Shown here: one piece after another, positions 45,174 to 58,831 of the stretch
Layout: each line of letters starts with the position of its first letter
Position numbering within the stretch: position 1 is the first letter of the stretch
Source: Branchiostoma floridae
Lineage: Eukaryota > Chordata > Leptocardii > Amphioxiformes > Branchiostomatidae
Assembly: GCF_000003815.2 (NCBI RefSeq)
Contig: NC_049997.1
Coordinates: forward strand, 16,831,967 to 16,895,966
Direction: 5' to 3'
DNA: 64,000 nucleotides
Program-made: the position numbers and the translations under genes
The notes under the pieces: generated by a model
Told to the model about the DNA's origin: nothing
Seen by the model: the letters and a program-made list of their open reading frames with translations, nothing else
The model's database searches: none

Positions 45174-46800
45174 CTTGGTTTGGTTACTTGTGGACTGAGT
45201 CTGAAGAACAAGCGGTTGACAGTCACGTGTTTTTTTCGTTAGGCCATGTTTATTCAAATATATCGATGACATCCTCTGGGAACCCAAAAACTGATGCGAG
45301 TGTGCGAATAAAAAAAAGTTTCACAAAAAAAAGTTGCCTTTATCATTATGAAATCTAAGTGGTCAGAAGCTTAAGATTAAACGAATGACTGAACACAGAA
45401 TACATGACAAAGGTACCAAACAATACATTCCTCATTTTTGTTCTTTCACATCTTCTTTGACCTGGTAATGTTCCATGACAGTAGTGCAAGTTGTCCGATA
45501 TTAATTTTTGCAATCCACGAAGTATATTTGCTTAATTACTTTCAAGCTGCTTTGTACGATTTAGAGTATGGTTGAAAACTTTTCTTTAGTTTTGAAAAAA
45601 AAAAACGAAAATCTGTGGATGGTATCCATATACTCAAATTAACACGGCCCGTTATATAAGACTGAGGTTGCAAATGTTGACGACTTTGTGACCTCTAATT
45701 TTGTTTTTGACCTTGGTTGTTCTGTATCGTATCTCCAATGACAGTCAAGTTGTATATCTCGTGCAGCGAGCGGATTTTTTAGATGACTTTGCTGTGAACT
45801 TCAAGTGGTGCATATTTGTGAAAGACCTGTTTAATGTTAACTTGAGTGAGGCGTCAAAAGTTCAAGCGCGATACATTGACCATCTGTATACTGAGTGTTG
45901 TTTTTTTCATATCCCACCGAACATTACGCCAGTACGCCACTTCGTCAACGAATTCTAGATTTGAAATACTGATGGAAAATACATTTCTGAGGGCTATTTT
46001 CCTATTAAACTGGAACTACTGATTGTACTTTCTTGACCTCATGATCGTCAGCTCTTAATCTTGTCCCGATAGACAGGGAAAACATCAAAGTGGCCCCTGA
46101 ACTTGCCCGTTCCGAACGACATGCACAAGCGCCATCTAGCGATTTGCCTGAAACTGACAGGCAGATGCAGGAGGAGGGGGTGCATCGCCGTCCTGCAGTC
46201 CGTGCTATAATGCATTTTGCGTTCAGGGGGCGCTAGTGCACTGTGTTTTCATAATTTGCGAAAGGCGTTCGCCAAGTTGTCTCCAACGCAATGTGCATGT
46301 AAAAAAGTCACAGGACCTTAAAATCGACATTAAGTTGAGCTTATTTTTCGCGGAAAATCTATTCTGTTAACCAGATATTGGGCGGGAAAAGTGGCGACTT
46401 GGGGAAATAAATCAAATCATGAATTAAATCCTTATAAACAGTCTGATCCACACAATAATCAAAACGATATCTTCTAAGTACACTTCAAAAAGTAAACTGA
46501 TCCTTCAAAATAGGAAAATTTAATCTTTACTTTGGAGAAAGGCGATTTCTACTCTCTCTCAATTCTGTATCTGTATCTATATACAGCCATTGCAAGGAAC
46601 TCTACCCACTTAGTGAATAAGGCCCCTTTGAGCCGTCCCGTTGGCATGGTCTCAACTCTGTCTATACCATAGAATGTCGCTAGGTGTCCTTAATGGAACA
46701 TGCTCTTTGCTTTGTCGGTTCCTGCCCAAGTGTAAAATGTCCCTGTTGCATACGTTATAGTGTCAAACCAGAAAAACAAAGGCTACCGAAAATATGACCT
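45174..46800. other. Esterase 5' flank
   Basis: No gene recognised. A plus-strand open frame at 45701-45958 resembles no known family. The promoter of the esterase gene should lie just above 45173; no TATA box is evident. Confidence 0.35.
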
Positions 46801-47153
46801 TCTTAGCAAAAGTTAAAAGAGGTATGTTCCAAAAAGAGAATTTTGCCCTTCTTTTCCAGTTGAGGCGGATAACAATTTCGTATGCTTGAATGGAAAAGAA
46901 AGAACAGTTTGCCTTTATTCCAAGGTCATGAAATAAGCTGACAGCAGATCTGATGTGCTATGTTGAAAGATCTACCTGTCAAGAGCGAGGTTAAGGCACG
47001 CTGATAGAGTTACAGATGGGACGATGGGCATTCCTTGGCAACGTTACAAAACAAACACAAACAAGGCAGGACATGCTTGACTTCTTCCTGCAAATTTTCT
47101 TCCTGCATGCTTTTAATCACGTCGTTCTCACGTTGGGCCACTTACTCGTCGTT

Positions 47154-47620
47154 CAGTGAGTGAGTGAGTGAGTAAGTGAGTGAGTGAGTGAGTGAGTGAG
47201 TGAGTAAGTTAGTGAATGAGTGAGTGAGTGGGTGAGTGAGTGAGTGAGTGAGTGAGTGGGTGAGTGAGTGAGTGAATGAGTGAGTGGGTGAGTGAGTGAG
47301 TGAGTGAGTGGGTGAGTGAGTGAGTGAGTGAGCGAGTGAGTGAGTGAGTGAGTGAATGAGTGAGTGAGTTGGTGAGTGAGTGAGTGAGTGAGTGGGTGAG
47401 TGAGTGAATGAGTGAGTGAGTGGGTGAGTGAGTGAGTGAGTGAGTGAGTGAGTGAGTGAGTGAGTGAATGAGTGAATGAGTGAGTGGGTGAGTGAGTGAG
47501 TGAGTGAGTGAGTGAGTGAGTGAGTGAGCGAGTGAGCGAGTGAGTGAGTGAGTGAGTGAGTGAAAGAGTGAGTGAGTGAGTGTAATTGATTAGTGAGTGA
47601 ATAGGTGAGTGAATAAGTGA
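47154..47620. repeat. GTGA tetranucleotide array 1
   Basis: About 450 bp of GTGAGTGA with occasional GGGT or AATG variants. Both flanks are homologous to those of arrays 2 and 3. Confidence 0.97.
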
Positions 47621-48599
47621 ACAAACGATTGAGTTTGTCAGTGATTCGGTCAGTCAGTTAGTGGGTCGGTCAGTCAGTCAGTCAGTGAGTAGTTCAGTCA
47701 GTAAGTCAGTCATTCATTTAGTCAGCCAGTTTGTGAACAAGCCAGCAGAACAAACTCCCAATAGGGAATATATTTGAACGAAAATTCAGTGACGGTTGCC
47801 CAAACTACCCCCCCCCCCCTAGAAACTTGCTGACAGAGGTATGGTCTGGTCCAATCGTGGGAATCTCTGTTTGCACCGTTCTTGTTGTTGACATTCTTTC
47901 AACACACCGTCGTCCTACCTTGATCCCAGCACGCCCTCAGCTGTGTCAGAAAAACAGTTCATGATCGAATCGCCCATTGATGTGCCGACATGTTGCTAAA
48001 CCGCAAACAACAACAAACAGACGCTACCAAAAGCATGACTTGGTGAAGGTTGAAAAATATGTGTTCCAAAATGAGAGCTAGGCCCTTATTTTTTGCATGA
48101 GCGTGAAAATTTTCTTGAAAAGTCTTGGTATTTTATAACTGAATGAAGAAATATTGACACTTTTCATTTATTCAAAAAGTCATATGGTATAGAAAGACGT
48201 ACAGGTGTTATGTTTTGAAATATCTAGTTGTGTAGAGGTCATCGGCAAGGTGAGTTAATTATGAGGAAAGACATTCCTCAAGACCGTTCCATGTCAAGAC
48301 ATGACAAGACGTACAAAGCTACTGGTAGTCAAGAAAGTTAGACAGGTGTCTCTTAACTGCACAGAGGTTATTGGTAGGTTGATAAAGATATTGATGAGGA
48401 AGGTATTCCTTGATACCGGTCCAAACAAAAATACGCGACAAGACGTCGGCTCCGACTTTCTTTTCTAGTTTACTATATACGAAATAGTTTCTCTTTAACA
48501 ACTACCGTAACGGTTATATATCTTATGTACCTCACTACTATCACTTCTGCAAGAACCAAACACGGACATTCTTATGCAATCTGACCGACGGCGGCCACA

Positions 48600-48770
48600 T
48601 GCAAACGGACATATAATTCGAAGAGCAATCACAAAGATAAGAATCTGCAGTCACAAACTGAACGTAGAAGTTGGAAGATGTCATACAATTGCCCGTGACG
48701 AGAGGTTTAGTCCATTCTGCCCAAATGAGATCAAAGACGAACGTCACTTTGTGAATATTGCTATGGTTCA
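48600..48770 (+). mobile_element. Non-LTR retrotransposon C-terminal fragment
   Basis: The frame reads ICSHKLNVEVGRCHTIARD, then FCPNEIKDERHFV, the zinc-knuckle-like block after the RT domain of several non-LTR elements. It is cut off at a hairpin (48771-48803). Confidence 0.65.
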
Positions 48771-48803
48771 CCAAGAAGGTTATATTTGATATAACCTTCT
48801 TGG
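48771..48803. repeat. Hairpin, 15-bp perfect arms
   Basis: CCAAGAAGGTTATAT and ATATAACCTTCTTGG around TTG, immediately after the retrotransposon fragment. Confidence 0.85.
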
Positions 48804-49405
48804 GTTCACGATTATGATAAAAACGCACAAAGCTGCTTACATTTTTCCCGCTTGCTCTAAAGATTTTTGTATTTTCCGTTCATTAGATAAATTCAACTAC
48901 ATTCTGGGATGTGATAACCCTAACTCTGTAGACAAATAGGCAAATATATCAAAGACTGTTTACACCTTAGAATCAACAGTGTAAATCGTATGCTAGACTC
49001 AACATGTTGACTTATTCATATCTAAAGACCTATACATTCATATATGTCTGTTTACATGTTCTGTAAGTAGTTTCTATAGACCTTACGAAAGTCTCTGTAC
49101 TTTTGTTGTGTCCATAAAGATTTCTGTATAAAGAATGATCCACACAAGAACTACGTAATACGAGTGCATATTAGTTCGTTCACACTCCAGAGTACACATG
49201 CGCGGCAACACGAATTGTGCCAAACGTAACACACCCTTAGACATCAACAGAACGCATCTAGACATGGTTGTGCAAATCGAGACAAAGGCTCGAATAAGAA
49301 CTATTTACAACACAGGGACCTTCACATGTGACATATTACCCACAATTAGTATCGTCGCGCATGCTTACTTGGAAGTGTAAACGAGTTTGTACAGTCCCTT
49401 TAGAT

Positions 49406-49488
49406 TTACAGCCAGTAGCCCGATAGAGCAGCTGAGAGCAGTATCAGTATCAGACCAACTGCTGGTGTAGCGGTGTCGGCAGTGTTGC
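49406..49488 (-). CDS. Ly6-type gene terminal exon (partial at gap)
   Basis: C-terminal hydrophobic GPI signal ending GYWL and TAA at 49406-49408; 5' side undefined because of the gap. Confidence 0.65.
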
Positions 49489-51276
49489 NNNNNNNNNNNN
49501 NNNNNNNNNNNNNNNNNNNNNNNNNNNNNNNNNNNNNNNNNNNNNNNNNNNNNNNNNNNNNNNNNNNNNNNNNNNNNNNNNNNNNNNNCACTTCAATGTT
49601 GATTGTGATATTTATGCCAATGATAGAAATATTCTATCTAATTACATAGGAAGTAGATTCCCTCATTTTAGACACATGAGTAGCACTGAAAATTTGTATG
49701 TTCCTCATGCGTTTTGACAAACCAACCATAGCTAAAGCTATTCCATCCTACATTTTCACCATTACCAAGAAGCGAGAAGAAGCCGAACTTCTGTGTTAGA
49801 CAAGATTTGTGATACTTTTATATGTATATATGTTTTGAATTGTGACCTGTACTTAGCTCGGTTGGGTAAACTGTACAATAAAGGTTTTCATCATCATTAT
49901 TTTCATTGATAATGCAACTCATAACCTTGTCCTACTGTAAATTGTAAACTATACCAATAGCAACCAAGCATCTTTACAAATAGTTATCCATACTTACGAA
50001 GCACATGTCTTGATCAATTGAACACTCTACAATCTGATGATAATAGCTCGAAGAACTGTGTACTAATGGACAGTTTGTGCAGCTGTAACACCTCAGTCGT
50101 TCACCAGATACATGGTGGTCACCCACTGAAAAAGAGATCCTCCACTCTAGTATTTCAGAGAAGAACTTTATTGCACGACAATTTTAAAAGATACAATGTG
50201 CGGTAAATGGGTATCTGCATGCTCTTTTCCGCAAGGCGTAGGTAGCCTATTCTTATTTCCCGTAATTCGTAGTAAAAACCATCTTATCTACGTAATTCGT
50301 AGCGAGGCGACCAAATTTAGCGTAATTGCCTTCCTTGATTTAGCGTAATACGTAGGGGGTTCTTCTGAATTCAGAGTAAATCGTTGTCGGGACCCCCATG
50401 CAGACCCTCGTAGTTGTACATACAAAACAGTTTAACTACATGAGTTGCTGATTTCAAAATGAGAAACATTATAATAAGGTAAATGATTATAGGCTACTAG
50501 TACTGATGATGTTTTGGTAGCCTCTCAGAGTAGTATAACTGGAAAGGCCTGGTATTGATATTTTGTAAGTTTATACGTCTAGATAAGACCTTGAAATGAT
50601 TAGATTTGTGGGCTAACTAGTGGCTTATAATGGTACTGCAAATGTTCTTCCGGTTTCGGAATTTATATCTTTAGTTCTCGTCATGCTTTATGAGTAGTAG
50701 ATATGTCTTGGACGACGTCAACCAATTAGAACGGCCATTTTCCCAGGACATTAATATCCGAAATCCTACCAGCATCCGGGGTATAGGTCTCGTTCTCAGG
50801 GTACTGTAAACCATCAACAAGCAGGGGATCTTACAATACTGGGAACGAGAGCCATCAAAATGGCGCCGCGATTTACATAAACGCAGAAATTATTATTATT
50901 ATTTATTATTGTTTGTGATCAATTTCTGCGGACTCGGTCGTTCATTCGGTGATTATAGGAAACGGCTATGAATTATGGCACCGTATACACCGAAGGAAAG
51001 CGGGTCATTAACCCTATTTTTATTCTTGTTTCTTGTCTTAGCCCGATGTTCTTGGAGGAAAACGTGAGCCGTAGTGAAGCCTCACGGTACTTACAGCGTT
51101 CAAAAAAGCATCAAGCTTCACCTCGAACATAACGCTTCAAGCTTGACATTTTCTTACCAATCAATACTTTATCTAGAGTAAGAAGATATGATAAAAAAGT
51201 CTTCAAATACGAGTATATTTGAAAACTTACGGAAGGCCAAGACTGCGGCGAATAACAGGAATGTTAGAGCCTTCAT
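49406..51276 (-). CDS. Ly6/uPAR-type GPI-anchored protein (3 exons, last one cut by gap)
   Basis: Small cell-surface protein of the three-finger fold. Exon 1 51231-51276 gives signal peptide MKALTFLLFAAVLAF, with a phase-1 intron as usual in this family. Exon 2 49998-50125 gives LRCYSCTNC...VECS...DMCF, the LxCxxC start of an LU domain. Visible end 49406-49488 gives NTADTATPAVGLILILLS and TAA, a GPI signal. The codon before that N is nGC at the gap edge, so it may be the Cys of the family's C-terminal CN motif. The rest of the LU domain must lie in the gap or an unseen exon. Ligand and role unknown. Confidence 0.75.
49489..49588. other. Assembly gap (100 N)
   Basis: Exactly 100 Ns, a conventional placeholder, so the true length is unknown. 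Confidence 0.99.
49589..49905 (+). mobile_element. Non-LTR retrotransposon 3' end, frameshifted
   Basis: It opens with HFNVDCDIYANDRNIL, the segment following DExHF in the fragment at 48600, then shifts frame near 49707 into RFDKPTIAKAIPSYIFTI and a stop. The 3' tail carries ACAATAAAGG and TCATCATCATT. The 5' part is lost in the gap. Lies in intron 2 of the Ly6-type gene. Confidence 0.75.
49998..50125 (-). CDS. Ly6-type gene exon 2
   Basis: Acceptor TCTTTTTCAG, phase 1 in and 0 out, 128 bp, five cysteines, donor GTAAGT. The phase-0 second intron is unusual for Ly6 genes, which normally use phase 1. Confidence 0.75.
50225..50395. repeat. Short-period CGTAATTCGTAG repeats
   Basis: About five diverged copies of TTTAGCGTAATTCGTAG within 170 bp, in Ly6 intron 1. 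Confidence 0.65.
50784..50852. repeat. Inverted repeat, TCTCGTTCYCAG arms
   Basis: GGTCTCGTTCTCAGGGTACT and its imperfect complement ...ACTGGGAACGAGAGCC. A one-sided relative (GGTCTCGTTCCCAGGGTA) is near 14500. Confidence 0.6.
51231..51276 (-). CDS. Ly6-type gene exon 1
   Basis: ATG at 51274-51276, 15 codons plus one base, donor GTAAGT. An acceptor-like TTCTCTTTCAG 10 bp upstream suggests a further 5' UTR exon. Confidence 0.7.
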
Positions 51277-54200
51277 AGTCGGTTTCTCTGAAAGAGAATC
51301 ACAACATGTTGTTACTTCATTTATATGTAGACATGATTTGATGCAAAATTCATTGTACCACTCTTATACCCAACCAACACAACAACCACAAAAGCGTGTT
51401 GATAGTATGAAATTTGTGATGAACAGTCGACAGTATGATTCCGGAATGAGGGAAAATTAATCATTTGAAAATATTAGATTAACCAAACGAACAGATGTTT
51501 GTATCAAACTGTATGTATAATGTATCAAACGGTGATGAATACGTATCAAAAGACTAGCAGTATAGAAATTCTTGCAAAGGAAGTTGACGAGGCTGGACAA
51601 ACGTAGGCTATCATTTGAGGGTAAGTTAGTTTTTCTGGCTTTTCTGATACTAGTAATTCCATATTTGTTTCCTCAACTCTCTCATTGGATTACATGTATT
51701 ACTGGGGAGAATTCAATACTGTGTAGTCACCTCTGAAGGTAACATAGCACGGTTCACTACACGCAGGTAATGTATTCATGGTGAAACCTTTGATTGCATG
51801 TATTCAACATGCGGGCCCCATGCAAGGTTATTACTGACCATTACTCCAAGGAGCTTGAATAAAGAGTAGGTCTCCTACCTTTCGTAATCCAAACTATAAA
51901 TCCAACTCCTCGTAGAAGCAATGACTTTTCGCAATGTACCAACGTAATGGCCTGTGTTACGGCCGAAGTGTCAGCCTGTGTCAACATTCCATTGCCATGA
52001 GGTAATTGGACAGCAAGTTGCCAATCAGAGCCTTTGTTACTTGTATCGCTTAGACCAATCAGAGCTGCTGGACAATATGAGAATGCCACCAAACCCCGTA
52101 ATGCTGAAGTTTTATGTACAAGGGAAGGGGACATAGGTGGTGCAGCCGATTTAGCCTCTTTAAAAGCAGGTGTCGAGCAAAAAAAGCAGCTTTTGAAACG
52201 TAACTGTCACCAAATTCTCAGACAACATGATAAACATGGTTTTTCGTCTCGATGTTTTGCAGTTAATTATTTCAGGCCCCGTTAAGCCCCGTTAAGGTTG
52301 AAAAAAATTAAGATTTTCCCAAAATTCGAGTTATGTCATTATTTTTTTATTCAGGTCGGTACTTTTTTATGTTGCAACTGAATGATAAAGTAAAAACAGT
52401 TTGCCTTTATTCATTTTCATAAATAAAGAGACAAAAGATGTACTGTTTTGAAATATCTACCTGTTCAGATGTCAAGGCACGCTGAAAGAGTTACTGATGA
52501 GACGTTGGACATTTCTTAGCAACGTTACAAAAACAAACACGAACATGACACGACATGCAAGACTTCTTCCTGCGAATTTTCTTCCTGCATTCTTCGACTC
52601 AGGTCATTTCTATGTATCGTTTGGCCTCTTACTCGTTGTTAAATGTTTGTTTGTTCGTTCGTTCGAATTCGTTCGTGAGTGAGTGAGTGATTGAGTGAGT
52701 GAGTGAGTGAGTGAGTGAGTGAGTGAGTGAGTGAGTGAGTGAGTGAGTGAGTGAGTGAGTGAATGGGTGAGTGAATAAGTGAGAAAGCGAGTCGGTTAGC
52801 CAGTCAGTCAGTCATCTAGTCGGTCGGTCAGTCATTCATGACACTCACGCACGCACTCACTAACTCACTCACTCGAAAAAGGTCTACCTTACAAGACAAC
52901 TGTGAATGGCAGTCTGGTTTCATCGTGGGAACCTCGCGCCGTTTGTTTGTTTGTTTGTTTGTTTGTTTGTTTTGAATATCATCTTAACCGCCTCATGGCG
53001 TAACACATCAGGTACTGAACAGTACAAGCTGCATAGTCAGACATATTTATTTGATCCACTCACACCAGGAAGGACTTCTACTCTTTTCGATAAGTGCGGC
53101 CGGCGGGTTTTAACGTGCTCGAGGTGTGGCTCTCCCCAAACAAACAGTTTGCACTGTTCTCACCGCTGGCAGTCTTCCAGCACACCGTCGTCCTGCGCCA
53201 TGACCCCCATCACACCCCAACTCTGTCCGGAAAACAGCGTGGAGTCCATCAGCCCTTTGTTTTACCGACACCAATGTTGAAAAACCACAAACAACAACAA
53301 ATAGGTGCCACCAAAAACATGACCTTCGTGACAAAGGATGAAAAATATTTGCTCCAAGATGTGATTCAGGCCCTTCTTTTTCGCGCGAGGGGTAAAAGTC
53401 TCTTGAAAAGTTCTGGTATGTTCAACTGAATTGAAAAATATTGACACTTTTCATTTACTTATAAAGCCATATCATTAAGGAAAGCGAACAGGTGTTCTGT
53501 TTTGAAAGGTCTACTTGTGTAGAGGTCATCGGTAAGGTGAGTTAATTATGAGCAAGACATTCCTCAAGACCGTACCAGGTCAAGACATGACAAGACGTAC
53601 AAAGCTACAGGTAGTCAAGAAAGTCAGACAGGTGTCTCTGAATTGCACAGATCTTAGTGGTTATTGGCAGGTAAGAATTGGTTAGAATAGTGATGAGGAA
53701 GGCATTTTTTGATACCGTTCCAAAAGAATGGACGAGGCAAGGATTCTAGTAAACTTTATTTTCGCCTCTTGACTCATGAAATTCCCTGCTGTTTCCATAA
53801 CTGTATTTACACCTAGTATAACAAGAGAGCGGAGACCTCATATCTACATGAAATAGTCTTACCATAGGCATTCTTCCAACACATTGTCGTCCTACCATGA
53901 CACTAGTATGCCCCTAACTGTGTCAGAAAAACAGCTTGTAGTCCATGATCTAATCGCCCTTTGTTTTGCCGACATGTTGTTAAACCACAAACAACGACAA
54001 ACAGACGTTACCAAAAACACGACCTTCTTGGTTTTAAAAATATTTGTTTCAAATTGAGGGATAGGCCCTTCTTTTTTCGAATGACACCGAGAAATCTGAT
54101 GCGTTACGATTTTATTGGGAAAAAATTAAAATGTTTGATAAGTTTATAAAGTCATATCATAAATGAAGACTAACAGGTGTTCTGTTTTGAAAGATCTACT

Positions 54201-55530
54201 TGTGCAGAGGTCATCGGTAAGGTGAGTTAAATTATGAGAAAGGCTTTCCTCAACACCGTTCCAAAAGCAAGCACAAACAGTATTGGGAAGCCATACAGGT
54301 GACACAGAGGTCATTAACAGGTTGATAATTAAAAGATAGCGATAAGGAAGGCATTCCTCGACACCGTTCCAAAAGTAAGGAATCTACTTTTCGCCTCTTC
54401 GACTCACGCAATTACCACATGTTTCGGTATTTAGACTAATGATATTAAAAGTTGGAATCCAACAATTTCGGTTCTAATTTGTAGTTTGAAATGATAAGAA
54501 CGAACGAGTATATGGTATAATTGAATAGATGATAACAACGGTTTGCATTTATCTATAAAGACATATTGTCAAGAAAGCTACACACACACACACAACACTT
54601 TTGGCGAGAGTTAAAAAACATTGACTTTTATTTCAAAAATGTTTATGAAGCAATCTCGTTCATCAAACACAAGCTCAGCAATGAAGTCTGCTTAATACAA
54701 TATGTACTTGTATCTGCTTCGCTGAAGTAATAAAGCACGGTCAATATTACCCTATATATACCGCCATATGCGAAAAAAACAATTTTCTGGTTACAAATGG
54801 TCAATATAGAATTGTTAAAGCTAACCATTCACCAGTCAAAAGGCAGAAGAAAAAATGTTGTACATAATAAAAGACATTATTTTCCCACTTATCATAACGC
54901 GTACGGTTATTTTCAATACACGCAGTGACTGATATATTTCATAACGACTGTTCGTTTACCCATTCTTGATTTCTAGGACTAGTACTTCTTCATGCAAAAT
55001 TTTCGTAGAAAGTTATCGTTAATCTCTCTGGATGTTATTGTAGTCACCTTCTTGCTATTACATTTCTTTTATTTTACATCATAGAAGTGTCCGAAGAGCA
55101 AGTATCCTAAAGCAGTTCACTGTCTTGCTGATATTCTTCCTCTAAAGTACAAGTATTGAGTTTCATGCCATTTAAACACGACGTCTGTGATCTGAATCAA
55201 TGAAGCTTTTATTATCAAACAGTCGTATGTCTTAAAATATTTGTGCAGTGGCCTGCAGGCCGATTTAAGCTTTCATGAATAAACAAGGTACAAGCAAACA
55301 AAACATATATGCGTTTCCTTTGAACAACACGGGACTGGGGATAAACACACAAATAATCAATCATCAAAGCTTTCAATGACATCAATCTTAAAATACCAAG
55401 TACTTCATGCTAATTTCGTACGCTATAACATATGTAAATCTCTTGGGTATATATATGAAATAAGCCTCTTACTAAAAAAACACGATTCAGTCGATAAGCT
55501 CTCATTCACCCTGCTTGGCGGTTTTGATGG
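51277..55530. other. Repeat-rich interval between the Ly6-type and 64-residue genes
   Basis: 51300-52300 shows no recognised element; 52380-54420 is the complex repeat with a GTGA array. 54420-55530 is AT-rich, with an AATAAA on the minus strand at 55208-55213 that may end the 64-residue gene. Confidence 0.45.
52675..52790. repeat. GTGA tetranucleotide array 2
   Basis: About 100 bp of GTGA units. The left flank matches arrays 1 and 3 (CTTCTTCCTGC.AATTTTCTTC). Confidence 0.95.
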
Positions 55531-56462
<932 letters not shown>

Positions 56463-56562
56463 GTTGAAGCCGTGTGAATAAGGCTGTGATACAGACTTGT
56501 TCTTCCTCGTCAGCTCAGACCAAAACTTGGCACGGAAATGCGGGACCAAGCCTCTCACACCT

Positions 56563-56590
56563 GTTATATACCACTCGCCTTATATACCTT
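56563..56590 (-). promoter_or_regulatory. TATA box pair of the 64-residue gene
   Basis: Minus-strand TATATAAGG at 56578-56586 and GTATATAAC about 12 bp nearer the gene. A start about 30 bp downstream would leave roughly 90 bp of 5' UTR before the ATG. Confidence 0.55.
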
Positions 56591-57369
56591 GCCTAAAAAT
56601 AGAAATGACGTATGTCCAGGAAGCAAAGGAAATGTGCATAAGTCTCTCGCAGACATTGTCTAATTGTCGTTTCTACAGCTAAATAAATACCATCTTTCTT
56701 GTTTTTAAATCATCACTTCTGGGTATATTATTTACTGGTTGCGATAGAAAGATAGAAATTTAGCAAACGAACAACCATCATAACTAAAATTCATATATCC
56801 ATTGCAAGGAACGTCAACACTCCGGCACAACTCTAGCTGTACTGAGATGTGCCATAGAATTCCGCTAGGTGTCCTTATTGGAACCTGCTTTTTTTGTCTA
56901 CTCCTACCCACATGCAAACCATCACAGCAATCCATCATTAGCTGCATGTGTTATAGTGTTAAACCACAAACATCCATAAACGCTACCCAAAACAGTATCT
57001 TCTTGGCAAAGTCTAAGAATGAATACTCATAAACTTGAGTTATGTCCTCACTCAATCACCAGGAAAAAACTTTGAACTTTATCGTATGTTGCAATTGAAT
57101 GGAAAAGAAAAACAGGTTGCCTTTATTCCAAAGCCATAGGATAAAGGAACACAAACAGATACTACATTTTGACAGATCTACTAGTAACTGTCTAGAGGTC
57201 ATGGCACGCTGATAGAGTTACTGATGACACGATGGACATTCCTTAGCAACGTTACAAAAACAAACGCAAACATGGCGCGATATGCTTGACTTCTTCCTGC
57301 AAATTTTCTTCCTGCATTCTTTTAATCACGTCGTTCCCACGATGGGCCTCTTACTCGTCGTTCAGTGTT

Positions 57370-57735
57370 TGAGTGAGTGAGTGAGTGAGTGAGTGAGTGA
57401 TTGATTGAGTGAGTGGGTGAGTGGGTGAGTGGGTGAGTGAGTGAGTGAGTGAATGTGTGAGTGAGTGAGTGAGTGAGTGAGTGAATTAGTGAGTAATTGA
57501 TTGAGTGAGAGATTGATTGAGTGAGTGAGTGAGTGAGTGGGTGAGTGGGTGAGTGAGTGGGTGAGTGAGTGAGTGAGTGAGTGAGTGAATGAGTAAGTGA
57601 TTGATTGAGTGAGAGATTGATTGACTGAGTGGGTGAGTGAGTGAGTGAGTGAGTGAGTGAGTGAGTGAGTGAGTGAGTGAGTGAGTGAGTGAGTGAGTGA
57701 GTGAGTGAGTAGGCGAGTAAATGAGTGAACAAACG
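57370..57735. repeat. GTGA tetranucleotide array 3
   Basis: About 360 bp of GTGA units with GATT and GGGT variants. The left flank (GCAACGTTACAAAAACAAAC...CTTCTTCCTGCAAATTTTC) is shared with arrays 1 and 2. Confidence 0.97.
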
Positions 57736-58811
57736 ATTGAGTTTGTCAGGCAGTCAGTGAGTCGGTCGGTGAGTCACCAGTGAGTAGGTAAGTCCGTTAC
57801 AATTAGTCAGTCATTAGTCAGTCAGCCAGTGAGTGAACGATTTAGGAGAACAAACTTCCATTAGGGAATAAGTGTGAACGAAAATTTACAAGAAAACCGG
57901 AATGACGGTTGCCCACCTCCCCCCTTTTTTGCTGACTGGTCACTTCAGACAGACTTCACCCACGCACCTCTTTTGCTGACTGGTCACCTCAGACAGATTT
58001 CACGTCTGGGCCTATATACAACTCCCACAATGCTAAAATAGGTAAATATATAAAAGACTGCTTTGTCATAAGAAAAAATACAGAAACTCCTAATTAGCCC
58101 AACTCGATTGTAATACAATATCAATGATTTAGGCTGGCTCTTATTGTTCTAGAAATTAGGATGTCAATTGCAAATTCCATTCTATATGCATAATCTGCAT
58201 CTTCTTTTTTTGCCATACATTGTACCGTGTGCGGTCATTGCGCAATCGAGTTCTTCTGTCGTGGGAATCACGCGCCGTTTGCACAGATTTCGCTGTTGGC
58301 TTTCTTTCAATCCTGCCGTGACACCAGCATGCCCCCTACTGTGTTAGGAAAACAGCTTGTATGATCCCTTTGTTTTGCCGACATGTTGTTAAACCACAAA
58401 CAACAACAAACAATCGCTATCGGAAATATGAACTTCTTGAAGTTTTTTTTTTTTTTTTCAAATCAAGAGATACGCCCTTCTTTTTTGGGGGGTTGATACC
58501 GAAAACTGATAATTTACGATTGTATGGGGAAAATTGACATATCTCATACATGTACAAAGTCATATTATAAAGGAAGACGAACAGGTGTAATCTGTTTGAA
58601 AAAAACTTCATGTGCAGAGGTCATCGGTAAGGTGAGATAATTATGAGGAAGACATTCTTTAGCACCGATCCAAAAGAAAACACAAGCAGAGTCAGGACGG
58701 GAGTTGAGAGTTTTGGTCTAAAATGACAAGGAAGTGTGTAACACGGGCTTGGGTCTTGTTTTCCATCCATCTTGACAGTTTTTCAACACATAGACGTCTT
58801 GCCGAGACTCT

Positions 58812-58831
58812 GGTACAACCCGGGTTGTACC
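58812..58831. repeat. 20-bp perfect palindrome
   Basis: GGTACAACCCGGGTTGTACC; diverged versions occur at the equivalent place in neighbouring repeat units (near 61078 and 61890). Confidence 0.9.

Larger units (their letters stand above)
46750..54420. repeat. Complex long-unit repeat region I (interspersed)
   Basis: Diverged copies of one long unit recur, each with ACCACAAACAACAACAAAC, then ATGACCTTCTT, CAGGTGTTCTGTTTTGAAA, AGAGGTCATCGGTAAGGTGA and ACACCGTTCCAAAAG in the same order. Copies of the AGAGGTCATCGG core are near 48236, 48355, 53521, 54206 and 54300. The region also contains the Ly6 gene, the assembly gap and two GTGA arrays. Confidence 0.8.

Noticed and set aside
45701-45958. 85-codon plus-strand frame
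   Set aside because: Reads protein-like in places (DLFNVNLSEASKVQ) but no family, promoter or splice partner seen.
47142-47624. 160-codon minus-strand frame of repeated THSL
   Set aside because: It is a translation of the GTGA microsatellite; same for the frame at 57322-57732.
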